DNA from: Chlorops oryzae
Lineage: Eukaryota; Arthropoda; Insecta; Diptera; Chloropidae
Length of the DNA stretch: 64,000 bases
Direction: 5' to 3'
Assembly: GCA_020466095.1 (NCBI GenBank)
Contig: CM035806.1
Location: 10,009,224 to 10,073,223, forward strand
Shown: positions 10,654 to 22,050 of the stretch, one piece after another
How the letters are laid out: the number at the start of each line of letters is the position of its first letter
Position numbering within the stretch: the stretch's first letter is position 1
The notes under the pieces: generated by a model
Databases searched by the model: none
What the model saw: the letters and a program-made list of their open reading frames with translations, nothing else
Told to the model about the DNA's origin: nothing
Translations under genes and position numbers: made by a program

Positions 10654-10786
10654 CCCATTAACGCCCAGTGATATCGTTTGGGAACACTGTTTTTCTAGAA
10701 ATCCCTTAAAAACCATTCAATTCAAATATGTGTAAATAAAATAAAAAAATCGAAGGTTTTTATTTTGATGTGTGGGCGTTAATGGG
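10654..10786. mobile_element. piggyBac-like MITE
   Basis: TTAA-CCCATTAACGCCCA at 10650-10667 and TGGGCGTTAATGGG-TTAA at 10773-10790 give a 14-bp perfect TIR and an exact TTAA duplication around a 133-bp element. A similar single end, TTAACCCATTACGTACCCA, occurs at about 21975. Confidence 0.8.
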
Positions 10787-10790
10787 TTAA

Positions 10791-11689
10791 AAACCTTTTA
10801 TTTTGATAACTCCAATGTCATGATGATGCCTTGCATAGAAACAGAGGGGGACTGGCGTTTCAAAATCGGTTAAATAATAGATAAAAATTTTATATCGGTT
10901 CAAAAATTTTAAGATCACTTTCAAATCCGACGACATAAGCCCCCTCTCTCTATAATGAGTCCATTGAACGCGTTTTTATGATTTCAAGAATCAGCGTGAC
11001 GAGTCTCAATTACTTGAGTTGAATTATTGTTAACTCTGACAACTCTGACAATCGAAATTCGTCTGAAGAGATTTACGGTATTATCAAAAGGCTAATTTCA
11101 ATGTGAAGAGCTCTGTTTACACAGTGCGACAAAAAAACAATGAAGTAGAAATATGTATGTACCTGGGAAGTGACATAATTTTTCTTGTAGGTCGTGGCGA
11201 GTACAACAAGAATCGCGGTATGAAATTTTCCAAACACCTCCAAAATCTTGAGTAACGGTTAAAATATCGATTTTACGTACATTTGAGCATTTTGAGGCTG
11301 TAACTTAGGTAACTATCAACTGATTTTCATTTGCTTACCGGATATAGAAAGAATAAAGATCGGCCTATCCATTGATGTATGTATATATTGTTGAAGGACA
11401 CTTAAAAAAAACTCTCTATTTGTCGATCAAACACAAAATTGTTATGATTTTTTCTCACTTTTTCAACTTTGGCGATGCTTTTAGCACTATTTTATAAAGA
11501 AGGTCTACCAGGTGTGAATTTATTATAAAAGAACCTTAATTAACGAGTAAAACGCAAGTTATTACACTTTTTATCACAACCAATTTAAAAAAAAAAAAAA
11601 ATTTTCTGTGTATTTACGGCAAAATTTTAATCAAATCATTTACAAATTTTCTCACAGGGAAATTTGCTCAGATTTTTCTTATTGTGCCA
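10791..11689. other. Stretch without recognised features
   Basis: AT-rich sequence with no credible reading frame, RNA gene or paired element ends. Confidence 0.5.
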
Positions 11690-11788
11690 GAGAGAGAAAG
11701 AAAGAGAGTGAGAGAGAGAGAGAGTGAGAGTGAGGGTACGAGAGAGGGAGAGTGAAAGAGAGATAGAAAGAGAGAGAGAGAGAGAGAA

Positions 11789-11824
<36 letters not shown>

Positions 11825-11862
11825 AAGAGAGAAAGAGAGAGAGAGAAAGAGAGAGAGAGAAA

Positions 11863-11931
<69 letters not shown>

Positions 11932-12141
11932 AGAGAGAGAGAGAAAGAGAGAGAGAGAAAAGAGAGAGAGAGAGAGAAAGAGAGAGAAAGATATAAAGAG
12001 AGAGAGAGAGATAAGAGAGAGAGAGAGAGAGAGAGAGTGAGAGAGTGAGGGTACGAGAGAGGGAGAGATAGAGGGAGAGATAGAGGGAGAGATAGAGGGC
12101 GAGAGAGATAGAGGGCGAGAAAGAGAAAGAGAGAGAGGAAG
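11690..12141 (+). repeat. Polypurine GA tract 1
   Basis: About 450 bp of (GA)n with AAAG and GGGAG variants, purine-rich on the plus strand. Arg/Glu frames in it are artefacts of the repeat. Dipteran GAGA factor binds GAGAG, and long polypurine tracts can form triplex DNA; either role here is inference. Confidence 0.95.
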
Positions 12142-13651
12142 GAAATTATGACTACGACAACTTGTTATAAATGATATAAATTGAACGATTTTGATTTATT
12201 TCTTTATTTATTCATTATTCTCCCTTTGAATATTTTCGCATTTATCTTCTATTTTATGAATCTGGGCTCTTTGATCGTTTGCAAGAGACATAGTCTCCCG
12301 TATTTCTTTTGAAATGAAACGATCGTCGTCCGAGCGAGCGTCCAAACGACGTACAGTCATCACCCGTTCGAATGCACCTGTGTGTACGTGCTTATATACA
12401 CATACATACATATATTTTACACACATATACATAAGTATGTATATTCTACCTACATACAGGTGAGAGTTGAGATTGACAGTGGAAAAAAATAAGCTGGCAA
12501 CTATCGCATACAGTAAAGCTGCTTACGCAAAAAAAAAAAAAAAAAAAAAAAAAGCCATGACAAAAAATCGCTCACACGATCGTATCAGGAGAAAACGATG
12601 ATAAGTCGCAGGTTATTCTGAATGTTCTTGTTCTTGTTATTGTTATTGTATTGTATTGTATTGTATTGTGCTTGTGCTTGTTCTTTTGTTATTGTTGTTA
12701 TTGTTGTTGCTTTGTGTTGTCGTTGATATAATTTTGTTTTGTATAGTTTAATTTAATTGTTGGCTTCCTAATGTGAAGCGTGAACTAACCGAAAAAGTCA
12801 TCGCCACCGAGAGAGCTCTGCCAGTTGTTCGTCATATGTTCGACTCTAAAGACGATCGCGACGCTCAGAAAATATTCGTGTGAGGAATTTCTTTTCTTCT
12901 TCTTCGTGTGCGCTTTACGCGAAAAATACAACAACAACAAAAAAAAAACAAAAATCGAAAATAATCAAAATAAGAAACCAAAAACAAAAAACAATAATAA
13001 AAAACTGTAAAATATTTCAATTTCCTTTTCGAACACGATGAAAATAAAACAGTTATAAAACAATTTAAGAACAAGAACGCGAGTGATCAATTTTTGTCGT
13101 CCAATTCTTATATTCGTAACGGAAAAACCGAAACAACAACAGCAACAACAACAACGAAAACAATAGAAAAAACAAGGGAATAGAAGAAAAAAACAACATT
13201 CTTTTTAAATTATCAAAAATTACTTTCCAACGAAAAGTGTGAACACGTTTTTTTTTTTCTTCTGTGTGTTTTTGTTCTTCCTTTATTTTTGTTTTTACTT
13301 TTCTTTTTCTCAACTCGCTTTCGTCAAAACTCGGACATTGGCGGAAATGTGGCTTGCGATAAGAAATATTAAAGTGAATACATATCAAGATTTCTTGGGT
13401 AATTTGAATTTATTATAAGTCGAGGATTTTTGGGGAACTATTCCAAAGATTTCTCTGCTATTTCTTTTCTTTTCTTTTCAATTTTTTTTTTTCTTTCAAT
13501 TTCTTTTAAGTACGTCGTCAATTTTATTGTTCCAGAATTGCTTTGGCGAAATCGTAGGTCCACCGCTCTTCTGAAGCGGTTGAAAAATTTAAAAAATAGG
13601 GGCAGAAAAATTGAAAAATTTAAAATAAGTATTATCTCTAATAAAGAGAGA

Positions 13652-13682
<31 letters not shown>

Positions 13683-14410
13683 TGTGTGCGCGCGTGTCTC
13701 TGTTGTGTGTGTGTGCGCGCGAAGGAAAGCTAATTTTCATAAGCACATGCACACCTACAATATATGCATTTTTATTGAACAAACATACATACATACATAT
13801 AAAATAAAAGTTAATCTAATTTGTCCGGTTTATGGGGAGACAAATTTAGAAGACGATTCCTTGAAGATCGTAGTTTCGAATAATTTTCAATTTGAAAGAA
13901 GGTATGTATGTATGTATGTATGTGCGTACGGCCCAGAGCACCGAGTGCGGAATTATCCAATTCGAAGAAACTCAAGATCTCTGAATACATATATATATAT
14001 ATATATAAACATATATGTATGTACTTAATAAAAAAAATAATATTTCGTTGTTTCTATCGAGCTTCAAACAAGTTGCCACCGCTGACAAAGTAAATCTTGA
14101 ACCGGTTTCGCTAGCTCAGAACTCGGCATGCTCTTTTTACACTTTCCCCATTCGGGAAGAATAAATATATATATATTCATATGTATGTACATACTTGCAA
14201 AATAATGCCAGGGAGTCGTCACACAAAGAAATCAATTCAAAATTCCTAGAATTGATTGCGATCTTCTCTTTCTTTCGCTGTGCGTTCTTTTTTTTTTTTG
14301 TATTTTATTTATTTAATTTTTTTTTTTTTTTTGAACCCTTTTCTCTTGATGATTGTCCACTTATTTACGAGTAGCAGGGAGAGTTTTTATTAGTCAAAGG
14401 GTTAACAGCT
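12142..14410. other. Leader-like and low-complexity region
   Basis: No supported coding sequence. It holds TTGTATTGTA repeats at about 12640-12670, a CAACAACAA/GAAAC-rich stretch at 12780-13180 resembling dipteran untranslated leader sequence, a GA/GT microsatellite at 13655-13715, and (GTAT)n at 13900-13925. A transcription start could lie near 12780-12900, but nothing fixes it. Confidence 0.3.
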
Positions 14411-14418
14411 AATCAATA

Positions 14419-14580
14419 AGTCCGAAGTCAGACATATGTACATACCTAAAACATGTTGCGGAACATTCAGTTCGTTGGCAAGAGACGCAGGAGGCAAGGA
14501 AAAGTTTATTTTCCCCCTGCGTCTCTTGCCAACGAACTAAAAGTTCCGGAACATATTTTAGGTATGTCTGACTTCGGACT
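14419..14580. mobile_element. Near-perfect 162-bp foldback flanked by TA
   Basis: Arms of about 70 bp (14419-14491 and 14515-14580) pair around a loop of about 24 bases. The inner stem AGTTCGTTGGCAAGAGACGC is perfect, and an 8-base insertion, TGTACATA, interrupts only the left arm. TA lies immediately outside both ends. It fits a Tc1/mariner-type foldback MITE; transcribed, it would make a long hairpin RNA. Confidence 0.7.
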
Positions 14581-14720
14581 TAAGGGCTCAAAGCTGTTAA
14601 AGTACATACAAAATGCGAATGGAAGTAACGAGCTCATTCATTTGAGGGAAGGAAATTGGAGTTGAATTTTCGATGACAGGTCGACATAAATATGTATAAA
14701 ATAAAAATAAATATATATAT

Positions 14721-14956
14721 TAGGGGATTCAAGCAGGTGTGCAATTTTTGCGTTTGTGCAAATTTGTTTGTATGGAAAAAAAAAGCAAACTCCGCGGCCG
14801 GGCAAATATGCACATCGAATTTGATGGGCAAATTTTGCGCCATTTTATCACACAAGTTATGCACTCGTTCTTCGCAGGGTCGTTCATACAGAAGGGAAAA
14901 ATTTGATGGTGCAAAATTTGCACACTTCATTTTCCACAGCTGCTTGAATACCACTA
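14721..14956. mobile_element. hAT-like MITE (TAGNGGTATTCAAGCAG ends)
   Basis: The ends TAGGGGATTCAAGCAG and CTGCTTGAATACCACTA are inverted, and GTGCAA/TTGCAC words recur near both. No 8-bp duplication is visible. A longer relative lies at 37200-37838. Confidence 0.5.
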
Positions 14957-14985
14957 TTGCCAGCTGTATTCGACTTACTTCGGTC

Positions 14986-15711
14986 CAGTGATGTACTATC
15001 GGGAAAATACCCGATATATCCACCAGGGTATTTTGGATTTTTTCCGGGTATTTTCCCGAACCTCTTCAAAACATCCGAAATTCGGGTTTTTTCCTTTTTT
15101 ATATTTTACAGCTGAAAAATATTAGTTTTCTGTCAAAAATTTCATTCCTGGCTTTTTTATACTATTTAAACATCACTATCATAAATGAGTACCCAAATTA
15201 AAAAAAAATATCGAAACTAATAATACATAATTGACATCACTATCTTAGTACATAAATTAGTTTGTTAACTTTGACGCGTGCAAAAAAGAAAATCTGGACG
15301 CGTTTTAAAGAAAAAGCCGACGGTTCGGTGGAATGCAATTATTGTAAAAATGTATACAAATTCAACTACAGAAATGGAAGGAAAACTGACTTATCTCTCC
15401 TACAATTTTAAATTGTGCAAAGAAGTGTTGGATGGGCACTCTGATGTTGATTCAAATGATGAACCCACCGACTTTTCCGACAGTTCCGATAGTCAGTAAA
15501 AACTTTTTTAATAAAAATACCTTCAAATAAATTCATAAATTTTCGTAAATTCCGTTTTTATTAAAAAAATTTCAATTTATTAAGAATTTATCGCCAAATT
15601 AAATGACCAGTTGGAAAAAACCCAATTTACCGGCGAAAACATCCAATTTACCGGGTTTTTTCGTCGGGAATTTACCCCGAAAATGAAAATACCCATTTTG
15701 GTACATCACTG
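14986..15711. mobile_element. hAT element with exact 8-bp TSD
   Basis: It starts CAGTGATGTAC, ends GTACATCACTG, and is flanked by CTTCGGTC on both sides (14978-14985 and 15712-15719). AATACCCG/CGGGTATT words repeat near the ends. At 726 bp it is a deletion derivative that still holds a fragment of a transposase BED finger. Confidence 0.9.
15289..15411 (+). pseudogene. BED zinc-finger fragment of a hAT transposase
   Basis: The frame starting at 15289 reads KIWTRFKEKADGSVECNYCK and then KNVYKFNYRNGR before a stop at 15409. This matches the BED-finger pattern W-x-x-F...V-x-C-x-x-C followed by an aromatic/basic segment; the distal histidines are lost. A neighbouring frame carries an acidic SDSSDS-like segment (to about 15499). 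It is a relic, not a working protein. Confidence 0.6.
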
Positions 15712-15719
15712 CTTCGGTC

Positions 15720-16295
15720 AAAGAATGACCACCATGCTCATCAAATTCGTGAAATAAAATGAATTCTTGTTCCTATTTTAAATTCAACCCTGTGGGTTTG
15801 ATTACTTGTAATTATCGTATGCCTTCAAGTAGCGAAAGTAAGTCAAAGTATGTACTTCTCTGGTTTTTTCTTCATGTGTTTGATATACGAAATTTACCTG
15901 CTGCTCTATAGACTATACGCAGATATACAGTAAATACTTGCTCAATTAATTGACGTAAATAGGCTTGCTGCGGTTTCTTAAGGGGAGAGACAGATGGCGC
16001 TATAGCAAAGGCTCATATTTTGCGATTTCTTCCAGTATTTGTAGGTACGAGTACCTATATCAAAAAAACCTGTTCCCATCGCGGCGCCATTAAGTATCAG
16101 CTGTTTCGAGAATACTTTTCACAAATGAATGAGCGGCGACGATCATTCGCATGAAGTGAAGGGAGAAAATGTCAAAATCTCAAATGCAACCCAGCTTTCC
16201 ATATAAGTAAATACTTGCCGATTACTTGACATTTGAGTACAAGTAACAGAAGATAATTTAAATCGAAGTAAATTTTTCGGTTTTTTCTCCAGCCT
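15720..16295. other. Stretch without recognised features
   Basis: AT-rich sequence containing AAGTAAATACTTGC-like words at about 15930 and 16205 that may be eroded repeat ends. No gene was seen. Confidence 0.4.
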
Positions 16296-16513
16296 CATGA
16301 TACAAGAAAACAAGATAGCGCCACTTCAGTACCGCTATTTTGAGGCAAAAATTGAGTTTGTGACGTCATTGAGCGAGAAATTGTTGTTGTTTCCCATGCT
16401 ATTCAAAAAAGTAAAAAGCTGGTTTAACATGGGAAACAACAAAAACGAATCGCGATTTTGAGTTCGTGACGATTCCTCTCTCAAGTGACGCTATCTTGTT
16501 TTCTTGTATCATG
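16296..16513. mobile_element. P-element-like MITE, copy 1
   Basis: The termini CATGATACAAGAAAACAAGA and the complementary right end form an inverted repeat of about 29 bp, including GATAGCG(C/T)CAC. Flanks are TCCAGCCT (16288-16295) and CCCAGCCT (16514-16521), an 8-bp duplication with one mismatch. A second copy lies at 41888-42082. The CATGAT start and 8-bp duplication recall the P superfamily; that assignment is inference. Confidence 0.65.
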
Positions 16514-17296
16514 CCCAGCCTATTAAAACGTAGTGCCCTTAAAACTGCCAAAACGAACAATCGAAAAACACAATAAAATTTCTTTTCGAAATCAGAAAAT
16601 GATTTCCGTGCTCAGCAAGAAACACTTGTAATATTCTGAACACAACTGTAATTTGAATTCGCCGACGATGGCAATTACTTTAGTTCGCCTTAAGAAAAAT
16701 TCTTTTCTTTGATGGCGCTTTTTGCATGTTTTACAGTTTCTTTTTCTCTTTTTTTCTTTGCCGAAAATTATTTGCTCGATTTATTTTCGTTTTTTTTTTG
16801 TTTTTCTATGTTTTTTTTTCTTTTCTTAAATTTTCGCTCGATTCTATTTTGTAATTTCGGTGATTTTATTCGCGATCATCGTAACCGCATTGACCGGTAC
16901 TTTTCTTCTTCAAAAAAAAAAAAAAAAAAAAAAAAAAATCTCTTCGAACAGCTGTTATCCGACATTTTCTATTAATACGGACTGTGAGACAAACAGTTTT
17001 TATATATACCTACTCGTATTCAAAGGGGAAATCCGCATTCTTTTGTAAAATTTTGCCTTAATGTGAATAATTGATTCAATATATATGTACATATATGTAT
17101 CTTTGTTCCTCTTGTTTTTATATACCTATGTATACTTATATACAACATATGCATATATGACTCAAATAAACAATATTTCATTGAATATTTTCACATTCGA
17201 ATGCATCGATTGCGAAAAAAAAATAGCATCAACATAAACAATTCTAGGAAATGAAGAAAATTCTTTAAAAAAAAACTAAGGGGAATTTTATTTTTT
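16514..17296. other. Stretch without recognised gene
   Basis: Poly(T)-rich 16735-16835 and an A run at about 16912-16937. No supported coding sequence. Confidence 0.5.
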
Positions 17297-17950
17297 ACTA
17301 CATTTCTACAGAATTCTATATGGAAAAGGGTATAGAAAAGAACTAGTACTGGTGGCTATTGCACTAGTACAGCACTAGTTGAAATTTCTGCTGGGAGAGT
17401 ACGATTACAAATACATATGCATAATTGTTGTGCCCCTTTCACAATTGAGTAGACAATTCGCCAAATGAAATTTGGTACACTTCGCCTACTCGTACGATGA
17501 CATTTTAGTTGAATTTTCATAGGCTTCCATCTATGGGAATCCATTAGACTTTGAGTATCCGGTAATGATCTTTTAGTATTTCAGTTTAAGACTCTTCACA
17601 TAAATTGTCACCTTAAATTGACCTAGAAAAATCCACTCCTAGAGTAGTTAAATGTGAGATGAATTATTCTGCAATGAAGTCGCACAGTCGGACTGCACCG
17701 TTTGACAAACAGAAATCGGGAGAAGGTCTGGTATATTTGAGACTAGTCGCGGAGTAGTTTGAGAGTATTCGGAATTACTTAAGGGTGCACAAAGAAGTAT
17801 TACTTAACACTTTTTTTTTTCTAACCGAAAAACAGCCTACGAAGAGGGAATACGTATATGTAATAAAAGAGATTTAAAAAAAAAGAATAGAAAATTCTGG
17901 TATTTTTCCAATAATAATTTTCAATGTTGTTTATTTTTCGCTCAATCTAT
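17297..17950 (-). repeat. Long inverted repeat, copy 2
   Basis: The reverse-complement partner of 6277-6931. Near-identity extends from TTCTGTAGAAAT at its left to GAGCGAAAAATAAACAA (complement) at its right. A diverged same-orientation copy follows immediately. Confidence 0.85.
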
Positions 17951-18255
17951 CCATGTGAATTCATTAGAAATTTCAGTATCCGGTAATGATCTTTTAGTAA
18001 TTCAGTTAAAATATTCATAATTCCTGGATTCTTTGGAAAAATTGCGACAAATCGACCATAAATTGACCCCATAAAATTCCACTCTTGGAGTAGTTAAATG
18101 TGGGATCAACTAATTTCCAATAAAGAGGACCGTCAGAGACTGTATTGCCTGACAAAGAGAAAGAGAGAGAGATGCGCACTGGTATATTTGAGACTAGTCG
18201 CGGAGTAGTTTCAGAGCATTCGGATATTGAAGGCGTATTTGGGGCCCAATTTCGC
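17951..18255 (-). repeat. Diverged tandem copy of the long repeat
   Basis: It shares blocks such as TATCCGGTAATGATCTTTTA and GGAGTAGTTAAATGTG with 17530-17670 in the same orientation, and GAGACTAGTCGCGGAGTAGT near its right end. It is interrupted by substitutions and small indels. Confidence 0.7.
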
Positions 18256-19092
18256 ATCACTTTAATGCAAGAAAGTCACAAAAAGCTTTTTTATTCCAGC
18301 CATTGAGCCAGAACATGACTCTACAGTAGAGAAAATTACTTTTGCAGTCTATAAAATCGTGGAGCACATAGTAGAGTTCTACTCTAAATATGTCGACGGC
18401 AGCCCTACGAAGAGCTGTAGAATTTTAAAGACGCTCTTCAATGTACAAAACAAAGCTTGATTCTCTAGGCTCCAAACTTTCTTATCTACGTAAAAAAAAA
18501 ACTCTCTCAGGCTTTAGAGAACGTCTTCAGGCTAGTTCACTTTAATACAATAATCTACTTTTCTACTTTTCTTGAAAAATTATCACCGCAAGCCAAACTG
18601 ATCTAGGGTACATAGGTATTCCGAGAGCTTTATATGAATAAAGTTAATTTATTTTTGCAGCCTATTACTTTTAAGTACCCTCTCACGGCTTTTCAATACA
18701 GTGAATGATTACTGCAAAAAAAAAAAAAAAAAAAAAAAATGATAAGACTCAATTCTTTAGTTACAAAGTAAATAGTTTTTACTGATTGATTAATTACCCC
18801 CGTTTTTTGTTTTTCTTCTTCATTCAGTATAAGCATATTTTGATTCGAAAAAATTTTCCATTGATTATCAATTTAGTTAAAACTTCGAGAGTTTCGTTGT
18901 CAAAATACGAAAATTTAAATTCTTAAAAACAATCTGCTATGTGAATTTTAAAGCTATTTAACTTTATTATTAACCCTCTGACTAACAAAAATTAAAATTT
19001 TCCAATGCTCTCTCTCAATCAATAAATAGTTGAAGAACGATTTATCCTAAATATATTTCCGTACGGGAGTTATCTGGCCTCATATCACAAAA
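18256..19092. other. Stretch without recognised features
   Basis: AT-rich sequence with an A run at about 18716-18738. No gene or paired element ends were identified. Confidence 0.5.
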
Positions 19093-19930
19093 TCAAACAA
19101 GCAAAGGTGTTATAGTCAGGCTTACCTTACAATACAAAAAAAAAAAAAAACAAGTAAGGGTGTTATAGGAAGGCGAGCCTGACAATAGAATACCCGACAC
19201 AGACACACATGTTCCAATAATTTTTAATATCAAGAGGTGTTTAAGACCATAAGGGGCCCCATATACCGACTTTTGATAGATTTCTTTATGAAAACTGCCC
19301 CTTTGCCACGCCCACTTTTCCAATTTTTGTTTGATTATAATCGGAGGCTTAAATATACGCTCAAATTTTAAGTTTCATTAAAATATTTCGAAGAAGTCCG
19401 ATTTTAAGGCAGTTTTGGGATTTTTGTGACAGACCCTAGTACTGGAGGTACCCTTAATAATGGACCGATCAAGGAAATTTTTTGGAAAGGATGTTTAAGG
19501 CTACAATGGAAGCATAAGTGCCAAATTTCGTTCAAGTCCCATTTGAATTTCGGGGACAGGAGACAATTTTCGAAAACCGCCTTCTGCCACGCCCACTTTT
19601 TCAATTTTTGAAATTTAAAGTAATTGCCTTTAAACATGTTCAAATATTAAAGTTCATCAAAATATCTTGAAAAAATCCGGTTTTGGAGCAGTTTTTGTGA
19701 TTTTCATAACAGACCCTAGTACTGGAGGTACCCCTAAAAATGGTCCGGTCCATTCTCGAACTTGTTCTTACTCATGTGCTTGTGAGTACGCATATCAAAT
19801 TTCATCAAGATAGCTCAACTCCTTCGATAAGAATACTTTATATGGAAAGACAGACATTCAGACAGATTTTCACAGATCAAACAAATTTTTCCACTGCAAT
19901 TTTCTTCTTCTTATACAAGGTATGTATATG
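19093..19930 (+). mobile_element. INE-1/Helentron-like repeat, copy A (plus a 5' stub)
   Basis: A short stub (19093-19135) precedes a longer copy beginning CAAGTAAGGGTGTTATAG at 19151. The 5' block has GGCGAGCCTGAC and AATACCCGACACAGAC. The body has GCCACGCCCACTTTT and the repeated CCCTAGTACTGGAGGTACC. The CAGA-rich core at about 19850 is degenerate and the 3' hairpin is missing. Confidence 0.65.
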
Positions 19931-20590
19931 TAGTACCTATCAAAAAATAAAAATTAAAAAAAAAAACCAAGTGTCGTCTTTAGGTTGAAGGGCAATAAAT
20001 TAAAATCATCGTAACAACAATAAATCGAAAGAATAATCAAAGCAAATCCCTTACCCTATAAATCACAAATGGAAACTCATTTGGGGAATTTCGCCAAACA
20101 ATTCAAACAGGGAGCAATAAAATTTGAACTTGTAGAGAATTTTGTCAACAAAGTTATAAAAAATAATAATAATAATAATAATTTGATTTCCTTTTATCAG
20201 CAGAAACAACTCAACCAAAGTAAATTAGTTTTCTAATCGAATAAGAAAAGAGCTCAACATTTCGTGAATTTGCAATTCCATTGACTCAACTCATTTGCAA
20301 CACATCGGAGCAAACAGAAAACAAATCGTGAGATAACATTGTGCGCGAAACACGAAACGAAAACATAAAGAAAGCGAAAAACCAATAAAAAATTAAATAA
20401 AAAAAATAAAAACCGATTTCAAATCAATCGAAAATATCTCACAAAAGTGCTAAAAACACAATCGGAAAAAAAAATAAAATAAGAAAAACCAACGAACGAA
20501 CAAGCACCAAAGACTCTCTACACGCAGCGCGATCATTTCTGGTTTTTTTATTTTTTCCCAATTTCAAAGAACAAACCGTCCAAACGAAAT
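19931..20590 (+). other. Upstream region and probable 5' leader of the 20591 gene
   Basis: From about 20280 the sequence becomes A/C-rich with CAAACAGAAAAC and CGAAACACGAAACG words, typical of dipteran untranslated leaders, up to the start codon. An (AAT)n run lies at 20162-20182. No TATA box or start site can be assigned confidently. Confidence 0.35.
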
Positions 20591-21924
20591 ATGGTGAATT
20601 CCAAAGAGCATAGACAGCAGCAACAAGAATACGAAGAATATGTTGCTGCAACATCGGAAACCATTTCGTTGACAGATGATGAACCAATTTCGACGTTAAC
20701 AATCGATGAACATGTTTCGCACCACGTTCCACCGCAGCAGGAGCAGCAGCAAAACTCTGGCAATACCAAAGATTCTGAAACAATTGACAACAACGATGCA
20801 CCGCGTAACAACATCAATAATAAAACAACAATAACATTAACAATGATAGTTATGAGAGCAACGAGAATATCGATTGCAAAAATGTGAATAAACTTGTCAC
20901 TCCCATTAAATCGAATCAAAAAAATGCTAACAAACGTAATAATTCCAACATAGATAATCAGAATAAGAAAACAACAGTTAATAATAACAATTCGACAAAA
21001 TCGGTTAAACACCAGAAGCAACAACTGAACTCTCAGAGTCTTGGTGCTAAAATGACAATAAAGACGATAAATAAAAACAAAAATAAGCCAAATCAAACGA
21101 CCCAAATTAAATCAACCATTGCGGGCCGTGAAAATAATAAAAATGTTACCAACAATAATAATAATAATAATAACAACAAGATCAACAGCATCAAAAGCAG
21201 CAATACCAACACCAACAACAACAACAACACCAACAACACCAACAAATCCAACAAGAAGAAGAATAATAACAATAATAAAAGGGCTAATGAGATTTCGATA
21301 ACAGTTTCGAACGCACCAGTTTTGAAAACACTAAATGCCGGTGATATATTAACAGCTGCTCTAACATCAACATGCACAAAATGCTTAAAGACAAACCCTG
21401 TTGTCAGCACTTTGAATGTTGACGACGAGTCGACAATGTCAACAATGAATTCAACCGATGCTGTTACAACATACGCCATACTGGAGCCGATCTTATACAA
21501 TGCTAAGCAATATCGTAAATCGAAATCGTATGTTGCAAACGTTCGTCATAATAGTGTTGCTTCGTTGGCTTCAATCACCAATGGTGCTGAAAACAACAAC
21601 AGCAACAACAGCAACAGCAACAGAAAAAGCAGCAATCAACAACAATCGAAGGAAAACACTGGAAGCAACGGCAACAACAATAGCAACTACAGCGCCAGCA
21701 ACAACAATCAAAAATCCCGACAATACTATCGCCGATCGTACAGTGATCGTCACAATTCTTTTGATCGTAATTTCGCCGAACGTAATAAAGATTTCGTTCC
21801 GATCGTCCAGCCGGTCAAGCCCGTCCTATCGTCGTCGAATATTGCAGCTGTCATCGCTGATACCGAGAAATTTATTATAATCGAACGCCATGGAAGAGCG
21901 CGTGTAACGTATCCCATTATGCAG
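20591..21924 (+). CDS. 5' coding exon of a Gln/Asn-rich protein, split by a -1 frameshift
   Basis: The first ATG (20591, context AAATATGG) opens a Gln-rich frame with QQQQEYEEY and QQEQQQ. It would stop at 20887. The next frame back is open from 20824, right after its TAA at 20821, and runs to the exon end; it lacks an ATG until 21052. The most economical reading is one protein of about 445 residues in this exon, with one base missing from the A run at 20822-20825. It has Asn/Lys-rich low complexity (including a run of about ten Asn), a Ser/Thr-rich middle, a second Asn/Ser/Gln tract and a more complex end (RRSYSDRHNSFDRN, then IIIERHGRARVTYPIMQ). The exon ends in phase 0 at CAG/GTGAGT (21924/21925), a consensus donor. 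I do not recognise the gene and assign no function. No further exon was found downstream in the window. Confidence 0.7.
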
Positions 21925-22050
21925 GTGAGTGATTGTTTTTTTTTTATTCTTTTTTAAGCCCCTTATGAACGGTTTAACCCATTACGTACCCATTGATACT
22001 TTCCTATGTTCTATAAGAGATGACAAATACCGAATAAGGATAGAATGAAA

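Noticed and set aside
11724..11996. Arg/Glu-rich 90-residue frame
   Set aside because: It is wholly inside a GA microsatellite, which is open in several frames by composition.
14330..14404. Small TTAA-type MITE (ACCCTTTTCTC...CAAAGGGTTAA)
   Set aside because: The inverted match is only six bases and the left flank is not TTAA.
20548..21500. Long minus-strand frames rich in Leu/Val/Ile
   Set aside because: They are the complement of the Asn/Gln repeats of the plus-strand exon and lack splice or start context.
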